A DNA stretch of 16,301 nt from CBDULQ01 sp965368115 (GTDB taxonomy: Bacteria; Pseudomonadota; Gammaproteobacteria; SZUA-229). The notes under the pieces are model-generated. The model was not told the origin of the DNA. It was given only the letters and a program-made list of their open reading frames with translations, and ran no database searches. The position numbers and the translations under genes are program-made. Location: contig CBDULQ010000063.1 in NCBI GenBank assembly GCA_965368115.1, forward strand, positions 1-16,301, read 5' to 3'. Shown in pieces: positions 6,194 through 15,380 of the stretch. Every line of letters begins with the position of its first letter. The first letter of the stretch is position 1.

Positions 6194-7834
6194 ATGTTCA
6201 AGAAATTTTCATTAAAAACAAAGCTTTTTATTCCGCTGATGCTGGTTGGTATTATTTTAATCGTAGTGGCTGGGGTTGGTGTTTTAAGTAGCGTCCAGGT
6301 GCAACATTCCGTTGCTGATATCCATCAGAAATTCCTTCCTGGCATCAATAATTTATTGCAGGCTGATCGCGATCTTTATCAGGCGCTGTCGGCGGAGCGT
6401 AGTTTCATTTTCCTCAGGGTCGATAGCGAGGAATACAAACAGCAACTGAGTCAACACGATGAGAATATCAAGCAGGCACGGGATCGCGTGGAGAAATTTG
6501 CGTCACTGATGAGTACTCCGCAGATAGATGCCAAACTGGCTGAGTTCCGTACCCTGTTCGATGAGTGGGAAAAGGTGACTCGAAACATTCAGGAACAGCG
6601 TACCAATGGCGGACGTGTCGGCCGAAGTACGGCAATCGAACTGACCTTTGGCGAAGGTGCAAAGCGCTTCGATGCCATGCGTGACACGATCGATCAGCTT
6701 ACGGAAATCGTAGAAGGCATGGCTGCGAACAAATCCGATGAAGTGACTGAGGTGTCGAGTCAGAATCGGAACCTGTTGATTACCTCTGCTCTGGTCGGTG
6801 TGATTATCTGCGTTTTGATTGCCATATTGTTCCCGCCGCTGATTACCCGGCCGATTCGTAATTTATTATTGCGTGTCGAGGATATTTCGCGCGGCGAAGG
6901 TGATTTAACGGCACGTGTCGAAATTGAAAGTAGCGATGAAATCGGTCAGCTGGCCCAGGCGTTCAATCGATTCCTGCAGAAATTGCATGACATCGTTTCC
7001 AGTATTGCAGGTTCGTCTTCTCAGTTGGCGGCGGCCTCCGAGGAGCTGTCTCTGATTACTGCTGACTCGGCACAGAATCTACATCAGCAACATTCCGCGA
7101 CCGATCAGGTGGCCACTGCGGTCAATGAAATGTCCGCCACTGTGCAGGAAGTCGCGCAGAATGCCAGTGATGCGGCATCCGCTGCATCCAGTGCCGACGA
7201 GAATGTGCAGCAGGGTCGTCAGGTTGTGCAGCAGACTGTCAGCGCAATCATGGATCTGGCGCGCGACGTCGACAACGCGGCCAATGTGATTCGTGAACTC
7301 AATGAAAACAGCGACAGCATCGGCAAGGTGCTGGATGTCATCAAGGGGATTGCCGAACAGACCAATCTGCTCGCATTGAATGCTGCAATCGAAGCGGCCC
7401 GGGCGGGTGAACAGGGCCGTGGTTTTGCCGTGGTGGCCGATGAAGTCCGGACGCTGGCCAGTCGGACCCAGGAGTCGACGCAGGAAATTCAGGAGATGAT
7501 CGAAAAACTGCAGGTGGGTGCGGAAAACGCAGTCCGGGTGATGGACGACGGTTGTAACAAGGCCGGACAGACCGTCAAGCTTGCCGAAGATGCGGGTGAA
7601 TCTCTCAATGCCATAACCGATGCGGTGACCCGAATCAGCCAGATGAACATTCAGATCGCGACCGCGGCGGAGGAACAGAATGCGGTTACCGAAGAAATTA
7701 ATCGCAACGTGGTCAATATCTCGCAGATCTCCGATAACACATCCAGTGCGGCGGGCCAGATCGAATCTTCCAGTTCGACACTGGCTCAACTGGCGGCTGA
7801 TCTGCAACAGCAGGTTGACCAGTTTCGTATTTGA
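6194..7834 (+). CDS. Methyl-accepting chemotaxis protein with four-helix-bundle sensor
   Basis: This 546-residue inner-membrane chemoreceptor would control CheA through CheW. Membrane helices lie at about 11-31 and 195-216. They enclose a roughly 163-residue helical periplasmic domain, of the 4HB/TarH kind by length and composition. HAMP covers about 217-270, with GEGDLTARVE (234-243). A long cytoplasmic coiled coil follows, with the conserved hairpin tip IAEQTNLLALNAAIEAARAG (386-405) and GRGFAVVADEVR (408-419). The Gln/Glu-rich helices hold the usual methylation regions. The protein ends QVDQFRI and has no NWETF-like CheR/CheB tether. The ribosome site is weak (AAAAGAA), consistent with translational dependence on the Cache gene upstream. 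The ligand is unknown; the upstream secreted Cache protein may be its binding subunit. Confidence 0.93.
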   Translation: MFKKFSLKTKLFIPLMLVGIILIVVAGVGVLSSVQVQHSVADIHQKFLPGINNLLQADRDLYQALSAERSFIFLRVDSEEYKQQLSQHDENIKQARDRVEKFASLMSTPQIDAKLAEFRTLFDEWEKVTRNIQEQRTNGGRVGRSTAIELTFGEGAKRFDAMRDTIDQLTEIVEGMAANKSDEVTEVSSQNRNLLITSALVGVIICVLIAILFPPLITRPIRNLLLRVEDISRGEGDLTARVEIESSDEIGQLAQAFNRFLQKLHDIVSSIAGSSSQLAAASEELSLITADSAQNLHQQHSATDQVATAVNEMSATVQEVAQNASDAASAASSADENVQQGRQVVQQTVSAIMDLARDVDNAANVIRELNENSDSIGKVLDVIKGIAEQTNLLALNAAIEAARAGEQGRGFAVVADEVRTLASRTQESTQEIQEMIEKLQVGAENAVRVMDDGCNKAGQTVKLAEDAGESLNAITDAVTRISQMNIQIATAAEEQNAVTEEINRNVVNISQISDNTSSAAGQIESSSSTLAQLAADLQQQVDQFRI

Positions 7835-7881
7835 TCGATGACTGCAAGTTATCATCCGTCTGATCGTCGGCCGGGTTGCGT

Positions 7882-7887
7882 TATAAT
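7882..7887 (+). promoter_or_regulatory. mak: Candidate -10 element for mak
   Basis: A perfect TATAAT stands 29 nt before the mak start. The best -35 at 17 nt spacing is the weak TCTGAT (7859-7864). It suggests mak may be transcribed on its own and not only by read-through from the MCP gene. Confidence 0.4.
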
Positions 7888-7916
7888 AGTGGCCTGTCGG
7901 ATTGCGGGTGTAAGAG

Positions 7917-8816
7917 ATGCGCATTGGTATCGATCTGGGTGGTACAAAAATTGAAGCAATTGCCCTTGCCGCTGACGGCCGGGAGCTGGCACGCAAACGC
8001 GTCGCCACACCGAGCGGCGACTACCCGGGCATACTGCAAACCATCGTTGACCTGATAAGCGATATGGAAACTCAGGCTGGAGAACCGGGTAGCATCGGCA
8101 TCGGCACCCCGGGGTCACTGTCGCCGAGCAGTGGTCTGTTGCGTAATTCAAATTCGGTGTGCATGAATGGTATGCCGGTGAAGCAGGATCTCCAGAACCT
8201 GTTGCAACGGGACATCCGTATAATGAATGATGCCAACTGCTTTGCGCTGTCGGAAGCCACCGATGGCGCGGCGGCCGGTGCCGAAGTGGTGTTCGGCGTC
8301 ATCATCGGCACCGGTACCGGCGCCGGGATTGTGGTCCGTGGGCAGGTGCTGAACGGGGCCAACGCCATCGGCGGCGAGTGGGGGCACAATCCGCTGCCCT
8401 GGCCGACCGACGAAGAGCGGCCAGGGCCGTCCTGCTTCTGTGGTAAGCAGGGTTGTATGGAGACCTTTGTTTCCGGACCTGGTATGCAGCGCGATTACCA
8501 GTTACATACCGGCACGGCCCTCAGGGCCCAGGACATCGTCAGCCGTGCGGAGCAGGGCGAAGAAGCCGCGGCGGTCTGCCTGCAACGCTACGAGGATCGT
8601 CTGGCCCGCGGTCTGGCTCACGTCATCAATATCATCGATCCGGACGTGATCGTGCTGGGTGGCGGTATGGGTAATATCCAGCGTCTCTATGAGCGGGTCC
8701 CCGCAATCTGGGGCCGCTACATCTTCTCCGATCAGGTGGTGACCCGCCTGGTCCCGCCCCGATTCGGCGATTCCAGCGGTGTACGCGGTGCCGCCTGGTT
8801 GTGGAATCACGAATGA
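7917..8816 (+). CDS. mak: ROK-family fructokinase, Mak-like
   Basis: This cytoplasmic sugar kinase (299 aa) is expected to phosphorylate fructose, and perhaps other hexoses, with ATP. It resembles E. coli Mak along its whole length. It shows the phosphate-binding MRIGIDLGGTK start, catalytic Asp105 in NDANC (104-108), and the second ATP motif IIGTGTGAG (129-137). It also shows the ROK zinc and sugar motif GGEWGHNPLPW (152-162) with CFCGKQGC (173-180), and the adenosine motif DPDVIVLGGGM (241-251). The C-terminus GDSSGVRGAAWLW (284-296) is also Mak-like. ATG 7917 follows an AAGAG ribosome site. No sugar transporter or other glycolytic gene is adjacent. Substrate choice is by family resemblance; N-acetylglucosamine or glucose kinase is a less likely reading. 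Confidence 0.9.
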   Translation: MRIGIDLGGTKIEAIALAADGRELARKRVATPSGDYPGILQTIVDLISDMETQAGEPGSIGIGTPGSLSPSSGLLRNSNSVCMNGMPVKQDLQNLLQRDIRIMNDANCFALSEATDGAAAGAEVVFGVIIGTGTGAGIVVRGQVLNGANAIGGEWGHNPLPWPTDEERPGPSCFCGKQGCMETFVSGPGMQRDYQLHTGTALRAQDIVSRAEQGEEAAAVCLQRYEDRLARGLAHVINIIDPDVIVLGGGMGNIQRLYERVPAIWGRYIFSDQVVTRLVPPRFGDSSGVRGAAWLWNHE

Positions 8817-8943
8817 ACCGACTGGCGCCATTCCATCTTCCGACACTTGTACTATAAAAATAGAATCCAGTTCACATTCTCTGTCGAGCCTGTCATGCGA
8901 GTTGAGGCGTCTCTGACCGGCTGCTCAGAACCAAGGATTCGTC

Positions 8944-10851
8944 ATGCTAAAAAAATTCAATATCCGAACCCTGCTCACCGGTAGTATCGTACTGATTTTG
9001 CTCGCAATTACCCTGGTTAATATCCCGGTCATTCTGTCCACGGAAAAAGACCTGGTGCAAACCGCCGAGTCGCGCGAACTGAGAGGCCTGTTTGCAGCGG
9101 CTGAAGTGGAGCTGGAAATGGAAGGCCGACTGGCTACCGCACTGGCCACGACCGTCGCCAGCCTGGATCATTACAATGCCATGTTCGCTAATGGCGACCG
9201 TGAACAACTGGCCCGTGATCTGGTGCCGTTGTTCAAGGTACTGAAGAAAGATTTCAATGCGCGTCAGTTCCAGTATCACACACCGCCGGCTACCTCCTTC
9301 CTGCGTCTGCATAAACCGGAGAAATTCGGCGATGACCTGTCTTCATTCCGTAAGACCGTAGTCGCCGGCAACACTGAAAAGAAACCGATCACGGGGCTTG
9401 AAAAAGGCGTTGCGGGTCTCGGTATTCGCGGTATCGCACCAATTGCCTACCAGGGGCAACACGTCGGCACGGTGGAATTCGGTATGTCCTTCGGACAACC
9501 GTTTTTCGACGCCTTCAAGGCCAAGCACGGCGTTGATATCGCGCTCTACACGTCTTCCGATCAGGGTTTCCAGCGGTTTGCCTCAACCCTGGGGGATGCC
9601 GAGCTATTGTCGGGGCAACAGTTGACCGAAGCCCTTTCCAAACCGTTCCAGATTAATGACGAATTTCAGGGCAAGCCGGTATCGATTTACGCACACCGTG
9701 TGGTCGACTACTCCGGAAAGCCCATCGGTGTACTGCAGATTGCCATGGATCGCAGCCATTACGTCGACCAGCTCGAAGCGACCACCGGTACCGTGGTCGC
9801 GGTTGCAGTGGTGGCGCTGGTCGCCGGATTACTGGTCGCCCTGTTCGTGTCCAGCCTGATTGGCGGTCCGCTGTGCAAGACCGTGATGGCGATGAATGAA
9901 ATTGCCGAAGGTGAGGGCGACCTGACCCGACGCCTGGACGAAACCGGCGACAATGAAATCAGTCGTCTGGCGCGGGCGTTTAACAATTTTGCCGAAAAGG
10001 TCCGTCTCACCGTGAGCCAGGTGTATGGTTCGACCACGCAACTGGCTTCCGCTGCCGAGGAAATGTCGGCGATTACCGTGGAAACCACGCGCGGTACCAC
10101 TCAGCAACAATCTGAAACCGCCCAGGTGGTTACGGCAATGAACCAGATGACCGCGACCGTACAGGAAGTGGCGCGCCATGCCACCGATGCGGCGGAGGCC
10201 GCAAGCAGTGCCGATACCGCTTCAGCGGAAGGTAAGCAGGTGGTGATGGATACGATGAGAGCGATCGAGAATCTGTCTTCGGAAGTCCATTCCGCGGCTA
10301 CGGTCATCAGTCAGCTGGAAACCGATAGCGAAAACATCGGCACCGTGCTGGATGTCATCAAGGGTATTGCGGAACAGACCAACCTGCTGGCGCTGAATGC
10401 CGCTATCGAAGCGGCGCGGGCGGGTGAGCAGGGTCGCGGTTTCGCGGTGGTGGCGGATGAAGTTCGAACACTGGCCAGCAAAACGCAGCAGTCGACCCAG
10501 GAAATTCAGGACATGATCGAGAAGCTACAGCAGGGCGCCATGTCCGCCGTCAAGGTGATGGATGACAGTCGACAGAAAGCCGAAGAAACCGTTGCCCAGG
10601 CGGCACGTGCTGGCGTATCGCTGGAAGCGATTACCGAAGCGGTTGCTCGCATCAAGGACATGAATGCGCAGATCGCCACTGCAGCCGAAGAGCAGAGCGC
10701 CGTGTCTGAAGAGATTAATCGTAATGTGGTGAGCATCAGCGATATTGTGAATCATACCGCGGAGGGTGCCCAGCAAACCGCGGTAGCCAGTGAAGAGCTG
10801 GCGTCACTGGCCGGACAGTTGCAGCAACTGGTGAATCAGTTCAAGGTGTGA
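8944..10851 (+). CDS. Methyl-accepting chemotaxis protein with double-Cache sensor
   Basis: This is a 635-residue chemoreceptor. Membrane helices at about 12-31 and 284-305 enclose a roughly 250-residue periplasmic region. That region carries the pattern FLRLHKPEKFGDDLSSFRKT (119-138), GLEKGVAGLGIRGIAP (151-166) and GTVEFGMSF (175-183), which I recognise as a double-Cache type 3 sensor. HAMP follows (about 306-360; EGDLTRRLDE at 324-333). The MCP signalling domain comes next, with the tip IAEQTNLLALNAAIEAARAG (475-494). The tip region is almost identical to that of the MCP encoded at 6194-7834, while the sensor is unrelated. It ends QLVNQFKV without a CheR-binding pentapeptide. A TATAAA at 8853-8858 is a weak promoter candidate. 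The ligand is unknown. Confidence 0.93.
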   Translation: MLKKFNIRTLLTGSIVLILLAITLVNIPVILSTEKDLVQTAESRELRGLFAAAEVELEMEGRLATALATTVASLDHYNAMFANGDREQLARDLVPLFKVLKKDFNARQFQYHTPPATSFLRLHKPEKFGDDLSSFRKTVVAGNTEKKPITGLEKGVAGLGIRGIAPIAYQGQHVGTVEFGMSFGQPFFDAFKAKHGVDIALYTSSDQGFQRFASTLGDAELLSGQQLTEALSKPFQINDEFQGKPVSIYAHRVVDYSGKPIGVLQIAMDRSHYVDQLEATTGTVVAVAVVALVAGLLVALFVSSLIGGPLCKTVMAMNEIAEGEGDLTRRLDETGDNEISRLARAFNNFAEKVRLTVSQVYGSTTQLASAAEEMSAITVETTRGTTQQQSETAQVVTAMNQMTATVQEVARHATDAAEAASSADTASAEGKQVVMDTMRAIENLSSEVHSAATVISQLETDSENIGTVLDVIKGIAEQTNLLALNAAIEAARAGEQGRGFAVVADEVRTLASKTQQSTQEIQDMIEKLQQGAMSAVKVMDDSRQKAEETVAQAARAGVSLEAITEAVARIKDMNAQIATAAEEQSAVSEEINRNVVSISDIVNHTAEGAQQTAVASEELASLAGQLQQLVNQFKV

Positions 10852-10863
10852 TCGTTTTTCCGA

Positions 10864-10893
10864 TTGTACCTCTCAGGGTGCCTGGAATATGAT
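10864..10893 (+). promoter_or_regulatory. Candidate promoter for the gamma-glutamylcyclotransferase-like gene
   Basis: TTGTAC (10864-10869) and TATGAT (10888-10893) are spaced by 18 nt. The -10 matches 5 of 6 consensus bases and the -35 matches 3 of 6. It is placed 38 nt before the GTG start. It is a weak candidate judged by sequence only. Confidence 0.3.
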
Positions 10894-10931
10894 CGAGTCC
10901 TGTCATATTTGAATCACAGGATTGACCTTCA

Positions 10932-11339
10932 GTGACTGAAAACGACATTGCTCTGTTCTGCTACGGCACGCTGGAATATCCGGACATTATGGCGAGTGTA
11001 ACCGGCCAGAAGTTCTCCGGCGAACCGGCATTAATACGCGACTATGCGCGTTATCTGGTCCGCGGCAAGGTTTATCCTGCAGTTGTCGAACAGTTCGGGG
11101 CCAGGGTCAGAGGGACCGTGTTTCGGGGGCTCGACAAAGCGCACATTCAGTTTCTCGATGAGTATGAAGGGCCCGTTTATCGGCGCATCGAATGCCCGGT
11201 TGAGCTGGCGACGGGCGATATCCTGCCTGCGATGGTTTATATATATCCTGCTTCAAGTCGACACCTTTTACACAATCGAGACTGGGATTCAGGTCTGTTC
11301 GAAAGAAAACATAAAATACATTACATGAATTCGATCTGA
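10932..11339 (+). CDS. Gamma-glutamylcyclotransferase (GGCT/AIG2)-like protein
   Basis: This small cytoplasmic protein (135 aa) belongs to the GGCT/AIG2 superfamily, whose members release 5-oxoproline from gamma-glutamyl amines or peptides. It starts at GTG 10932, with AGGA at 10918-10921 about 10 nt upstream. The substrate-loop motif CYGTLEYPDIM (10-20) and the signature LDEYEGPVYRR (75-85) are present. E79 is the likely catalytic acid by analogy with the family. The core beta segments (RGTVFRGL, 60-67; AMVYIYPA, 100-107) fit. The last 25 residues are basic and polar and do not look like part of the fold. It sits between an MCP and a diguanylate cyclase, 72 nt before the latter. The true substrate is unknown, because many bacterial members have not been assayed. 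Confidence 0.82.
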   Translation: MTENDIALFCYGTLEYPDIMASVTGQKFSGEPALIRDYARYLVRGKVYPAVVEQFGARVRGTVFRGLDKAHIQFLDEYEGPVYRRIECPVELATGDILPAMVYIYPASSRHLLHNRDWDSGLFERKHKIHYMNSI

Positions 11340-11411
11340 AGACTGTTCTGTGGATGGGGGTCAGATGATCGACTAGACTCGATGTTAATTGTAGATAATA
11401 AATTGACCTGA

Positions 11412-12890
11412 ATGCTCGCCAGCAACCGATCCTCTGTGCGCCAATACTCAGTACATTATTCCATGCTTGTGTTTGGAGTCGTGTTGCTGATGGCGCTGGT
11501 TCATTATTTTGCCTTCAGCTATTACCTGTCCAGTGTTACCGAAAAGCAGGATGTGGAACGCCTGCAGGATACGGCAAAAAACATCAGCCGATTCATTTCC
11601 GTTCACCAGGCCGTCGTCGACAACATTGCCGGTCAACTTGCGGTGAGGGATTTGCTTGTGTTTGGCACCGAACAGGAGGCGCATCTCTGGTCGATCGACA
11701 TGCAGCGCCTGTTGCCGGACAGTATTGGTCTTGCGTTGTTTGATGATACCGCCAATGTAAAAGGTGATCACGAAAACTTGCGCCTCAGTGATCGCTGTTA
11801 TGCCGACCTGCGTCGACGAGTTATGGGTTTGCCGATTCCTGAGCCCCCGGTGCATTTCAAGATTTCCGAACTGGCGCATTTCGACCTGGTTTCGCCGATT
11901 GTCGATGAGGGGCGCACCATAGGATTGTTGTTTGCCAGTTTTAGTATGGACCTGATTCAGAATTTACTGGATACCTTCAGTGATCAGCGCCAGGCCTATC
12001 GCATCGTGACCCCCGAAGAATACAAAGTCACCGGCCGGAATTTTGATGATATGCCGGTGCATCGACAATACAGTATTCAGGTGCCAGGATCCGACTGGAT
12101 TCTTGAGGAGCGTATCGCGCAAGATCATGACCAGGGCGTGCTGTTCGGTTTGCTGGTGTCCAATATCGTGACAGTGATTCTGATTACCGGAATCCTGTTT
12201 GCAGCGTTCAAGCGTTTATTCAGTACTGTAGTAGAAGATTTCAACAGCTTGTCGGTAATGATGCATCGAATTCAGCAGGGTGTTTACAGGGCGGATAAAA
12301 TGCCGGTAACCCGATTGAAGGAAACTGCGCTGGTGTTGAAATTCATGCAACATGCCGCTGATGAACTGAACCAGTATCACACACATCTCAAGCTACAAAG
12401 TACCACGGATGAGTTGACCGAGCTGTACAATCGCCGTGTACTCAATGATCGTTTCGACCAGTATCTGCGCGCTGCCGATCAGGGTGAAAGCATTTATGTG
12501 GCGGTGCTCGATCTCGATCATTTTAAACAGGTGAATGATCGGTTTGGTCATGATATTGGTGATGAGGTCATCAGGTTATTTGCACAAGCGTTGAAGCAAA
12601 ATGCCGATGATAAAAGCCTGTGTGTCCGAGCCGGCGGCGATGAATTTATCGTGGTATTACGCGATCACACACTGGAGCAGGTCGAGCACTGGTACCAGCG
12701 GATTTGTGATGGCTTTTCCGGGTCACTGGAAAGGCTCTTCGAAAAGAATGGCGTTCATTTCGACTATGGTGTGTCGGTTGGGGCTACCCGGGTGGTCAAG
12801 GGGGATCGCAAACGCGATGCCCTGCGCCGGGCGGATGAAGCTCTGTATGAAGTGAAGAAAAAAGGGCGTAATCAAATCGGTTTCGTTTGA
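11412..12890 (+). CDS. Membrane diguanylate cyclase with periplasmic sensor and GGDEF domain
   Basis: This 492-residue inner-membrane enzyme is expected to make cyclic di-GMP from two GTP. Membrane helices at about 17-39 and 244-265 flank a roughly 200-residue periplasmic region, probably Cache-like, with LVSPIVDEGRTIGLLFASFS (159-178). A helical linker with HAMP-like features (266-330) precedes the GGDEF domain. That domain has DELTELYNRR (333-342), DLDHFKQVND (367-376, metal-binding Asp367) and the active loop RAGGDEF (406-412). The position of the inhibitory I-site (RxxD nine residues before GGDEF) is occupied by DDKS (399-402), so product inhibition by that route is unlikely. ATG 11412 has little ribosome-site support; ATG 11463 would cut into the first helix. 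No EAL domain is attached. Confidence 0.92.
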   Translation: MLASNRSSVRQYSVHYSMLVFGVVLLMALVHYFAFSYYLSSVTEKQDVERLQDTAKNISRFISVHQAVVDNIAGQLAVRDLLVFGTEQEAHLWSIDMQRLLPDSIGLALFDDTANVKGDHENLRLSDRCYADLRRRVMGLPIPEPPVHFKISELAHFDLVSPIVDEGRTIGLLFASFSMDLIQNLLDTFSDQRQAYRIVTPEEYKVTGRNFDDMPVHRQYSIQVPGSDWILEERIAQDHDQGVLFGLLVSNIVTVILITGILFAAFKRLFSTVVEDFNSLSVMMHRIQQGVYRADKMPVTRLKETALVLKFMQHAADELNQYHTHLKLQSTTDELTELYNRRVLNDRFDQYLRAADQGESIYVAVLDLDHFKQVNDRFGHDIGDEVIRLFAQALKQNADDKSLCVRAGGDEFIVVLRDHTLEQVEHWYQRICDGFSGSLERLFEKNGVHFDYGVSVGATRVVKGDRKRDALRRADEALYEVKKKGRNQIGFV

Positions 12891-12901
12891 ACGTCCCGTA
12901 C

Positions 12902-12916
12902 GAGCAAGATTTTGCT

Positions 12917-12917
<1 letters not shown>
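12902..12917. terminator. Stem-loop between convergent genes, possible weak bidirectional terminator
   Basis: GAGCAA (12902-12907) and TTGCTC (12912-12917) form a 6-bp stem with a 4-nt loop. It lies between the stop codons of the diguanylate cyclase and the acetolactate synthase-like gene. Neither strand has a U-tract after the stem, so intrinsic termination is doubtful. Placement is the main support. Confidence 0.25.
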
Positions 12918-14569
<1,652 letters not shown>

Positions 14570-14604
14570 TTGCGATTCCATAGTAGCTAGACAATGTATT
14601 TCGC

Positions 14605-15378
14605 CTATTGTTTTATGCCGATGCCTTTATTGAGTAAATACATGGAATAGCTGAACAGGGCGAGGATGAACAAGACGATGAGACCGAGCGCTACGCCGAG
14701 GTGGGTGTCGGAGATGCCAAGCAGTCCGTAGCGGAAGGAGTTGATCATATACAGGATGGGATTGACCAGCGATACCTTCTGCCAGAACTCGGGCAGCATG
14801 TCGATGGAATAGAAAATGCCGCCCAGGTAAGTCAGCGGTGTGAGTACAAATGTCGGTACGATGGATATGTCATCGAAGCTGTTGGCGTAGACAGCGTTGA
14901 TGAAGCCGGCCAGCGAAAACAGTGTGGCGGTGAGTATGAAAACCACTACGGTGACCAGGTAGTTGTGTACCTGGATATCGGTAAAAAACATCGCGACCAG
15001 ACTGACTGCAGCACCAACGATGAGTCCACGTGCAATGCCTCCGGAAACATAGCCTGCCAGGATCAGTACATTGGGGATTGGCGACACCAGCAATTCTTCA
15101 ATACTTTTCTGGAATTTTGCACTGTAAAAAGATGATACGACGTTGGCATAGGAATTGGTGATGACCGCCATCAGAATCAATCCGGGAACAATATATTCCA
15201 TGTAGCTGTAGCCTTCGATATCGCTGATTTGTGAGCCGATCAGGTTGCCGAAAATAACAAAGTACAAGGCGGTGGTAATAGCCGGCGGTAATACCGTCTG
15301 AATCCAGATGCGAATGAAGCGTAGATATTCCTTGATGACAATGGTCTTGAACGCGTTGAAGTTTTGACTGAAATTCAT
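14605..15378 (-). CDS. yadH: ABC-2 type exporter permease, YadH-like
   Basis: This polytopic inner-membrane protein (257 aa) is the membrane half of an ABC exporter with the YadG-type ATPase encoded 2 nt upstream. It closely follows E. coli YadH. Shared features include the amphipathic N-terminus with RFIRIWIQTVLPP (20-32), YFVIFGNLIGSQI (39-51) and YIVPGLILMAVITNSYANV (62-80). FDDISIVPTFVLTPLTYLGG (167-186) and the NPILYMINSFRYG segment (206-218) are shared as well. About six membrane helices are visible. The substrate of YadGH is not established in E. coli as far as I know, and nothing in this sequence names one. NodJ-type and other ABC-2 drug or polysaccharide exporters are the wider family. 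Confidence 0.92.
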   Translation of the reverse strand: MNFSQNFNAFKTIVIKEYLRFIRIWIQTVLPPAITTALYFVIFGNLIGSQISDIEGYSYMEYIVPGLILMAVITNSYANVVSSFYSAKFQKSIEELLVSPIPNVLILAGYVSGGIARGLIVGAAVSLVAMFFTDIQVHNYLVTVVVFILTATLFSLAGFINAVYANSFDDISIVPTFVLTPLTYLGGIFYSIDMLPEFWQKVSLVNPILYMINSFRYGLLGISDTHLGVALGLIVLFILALFSYSMYLLNKGIGIKQ

Positions 15379-15380
15379 AT

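Noticed and set aside
7079..8008. 309-codon open frame on the minus strand across the MCP and mak genes
   Set aside because: It is antisense to the highly conserved MCP signalling domain, with no family resemblance, and crosses the intergenic gap without a promoter.
10874..10884. CAGG/CCTG hairpin after the second MCP gene as a terminator
   Set aside because: It has only four base pairs with a 3-nt loop and no U-tract, and it overlaps the promoter candidate for the next gene.
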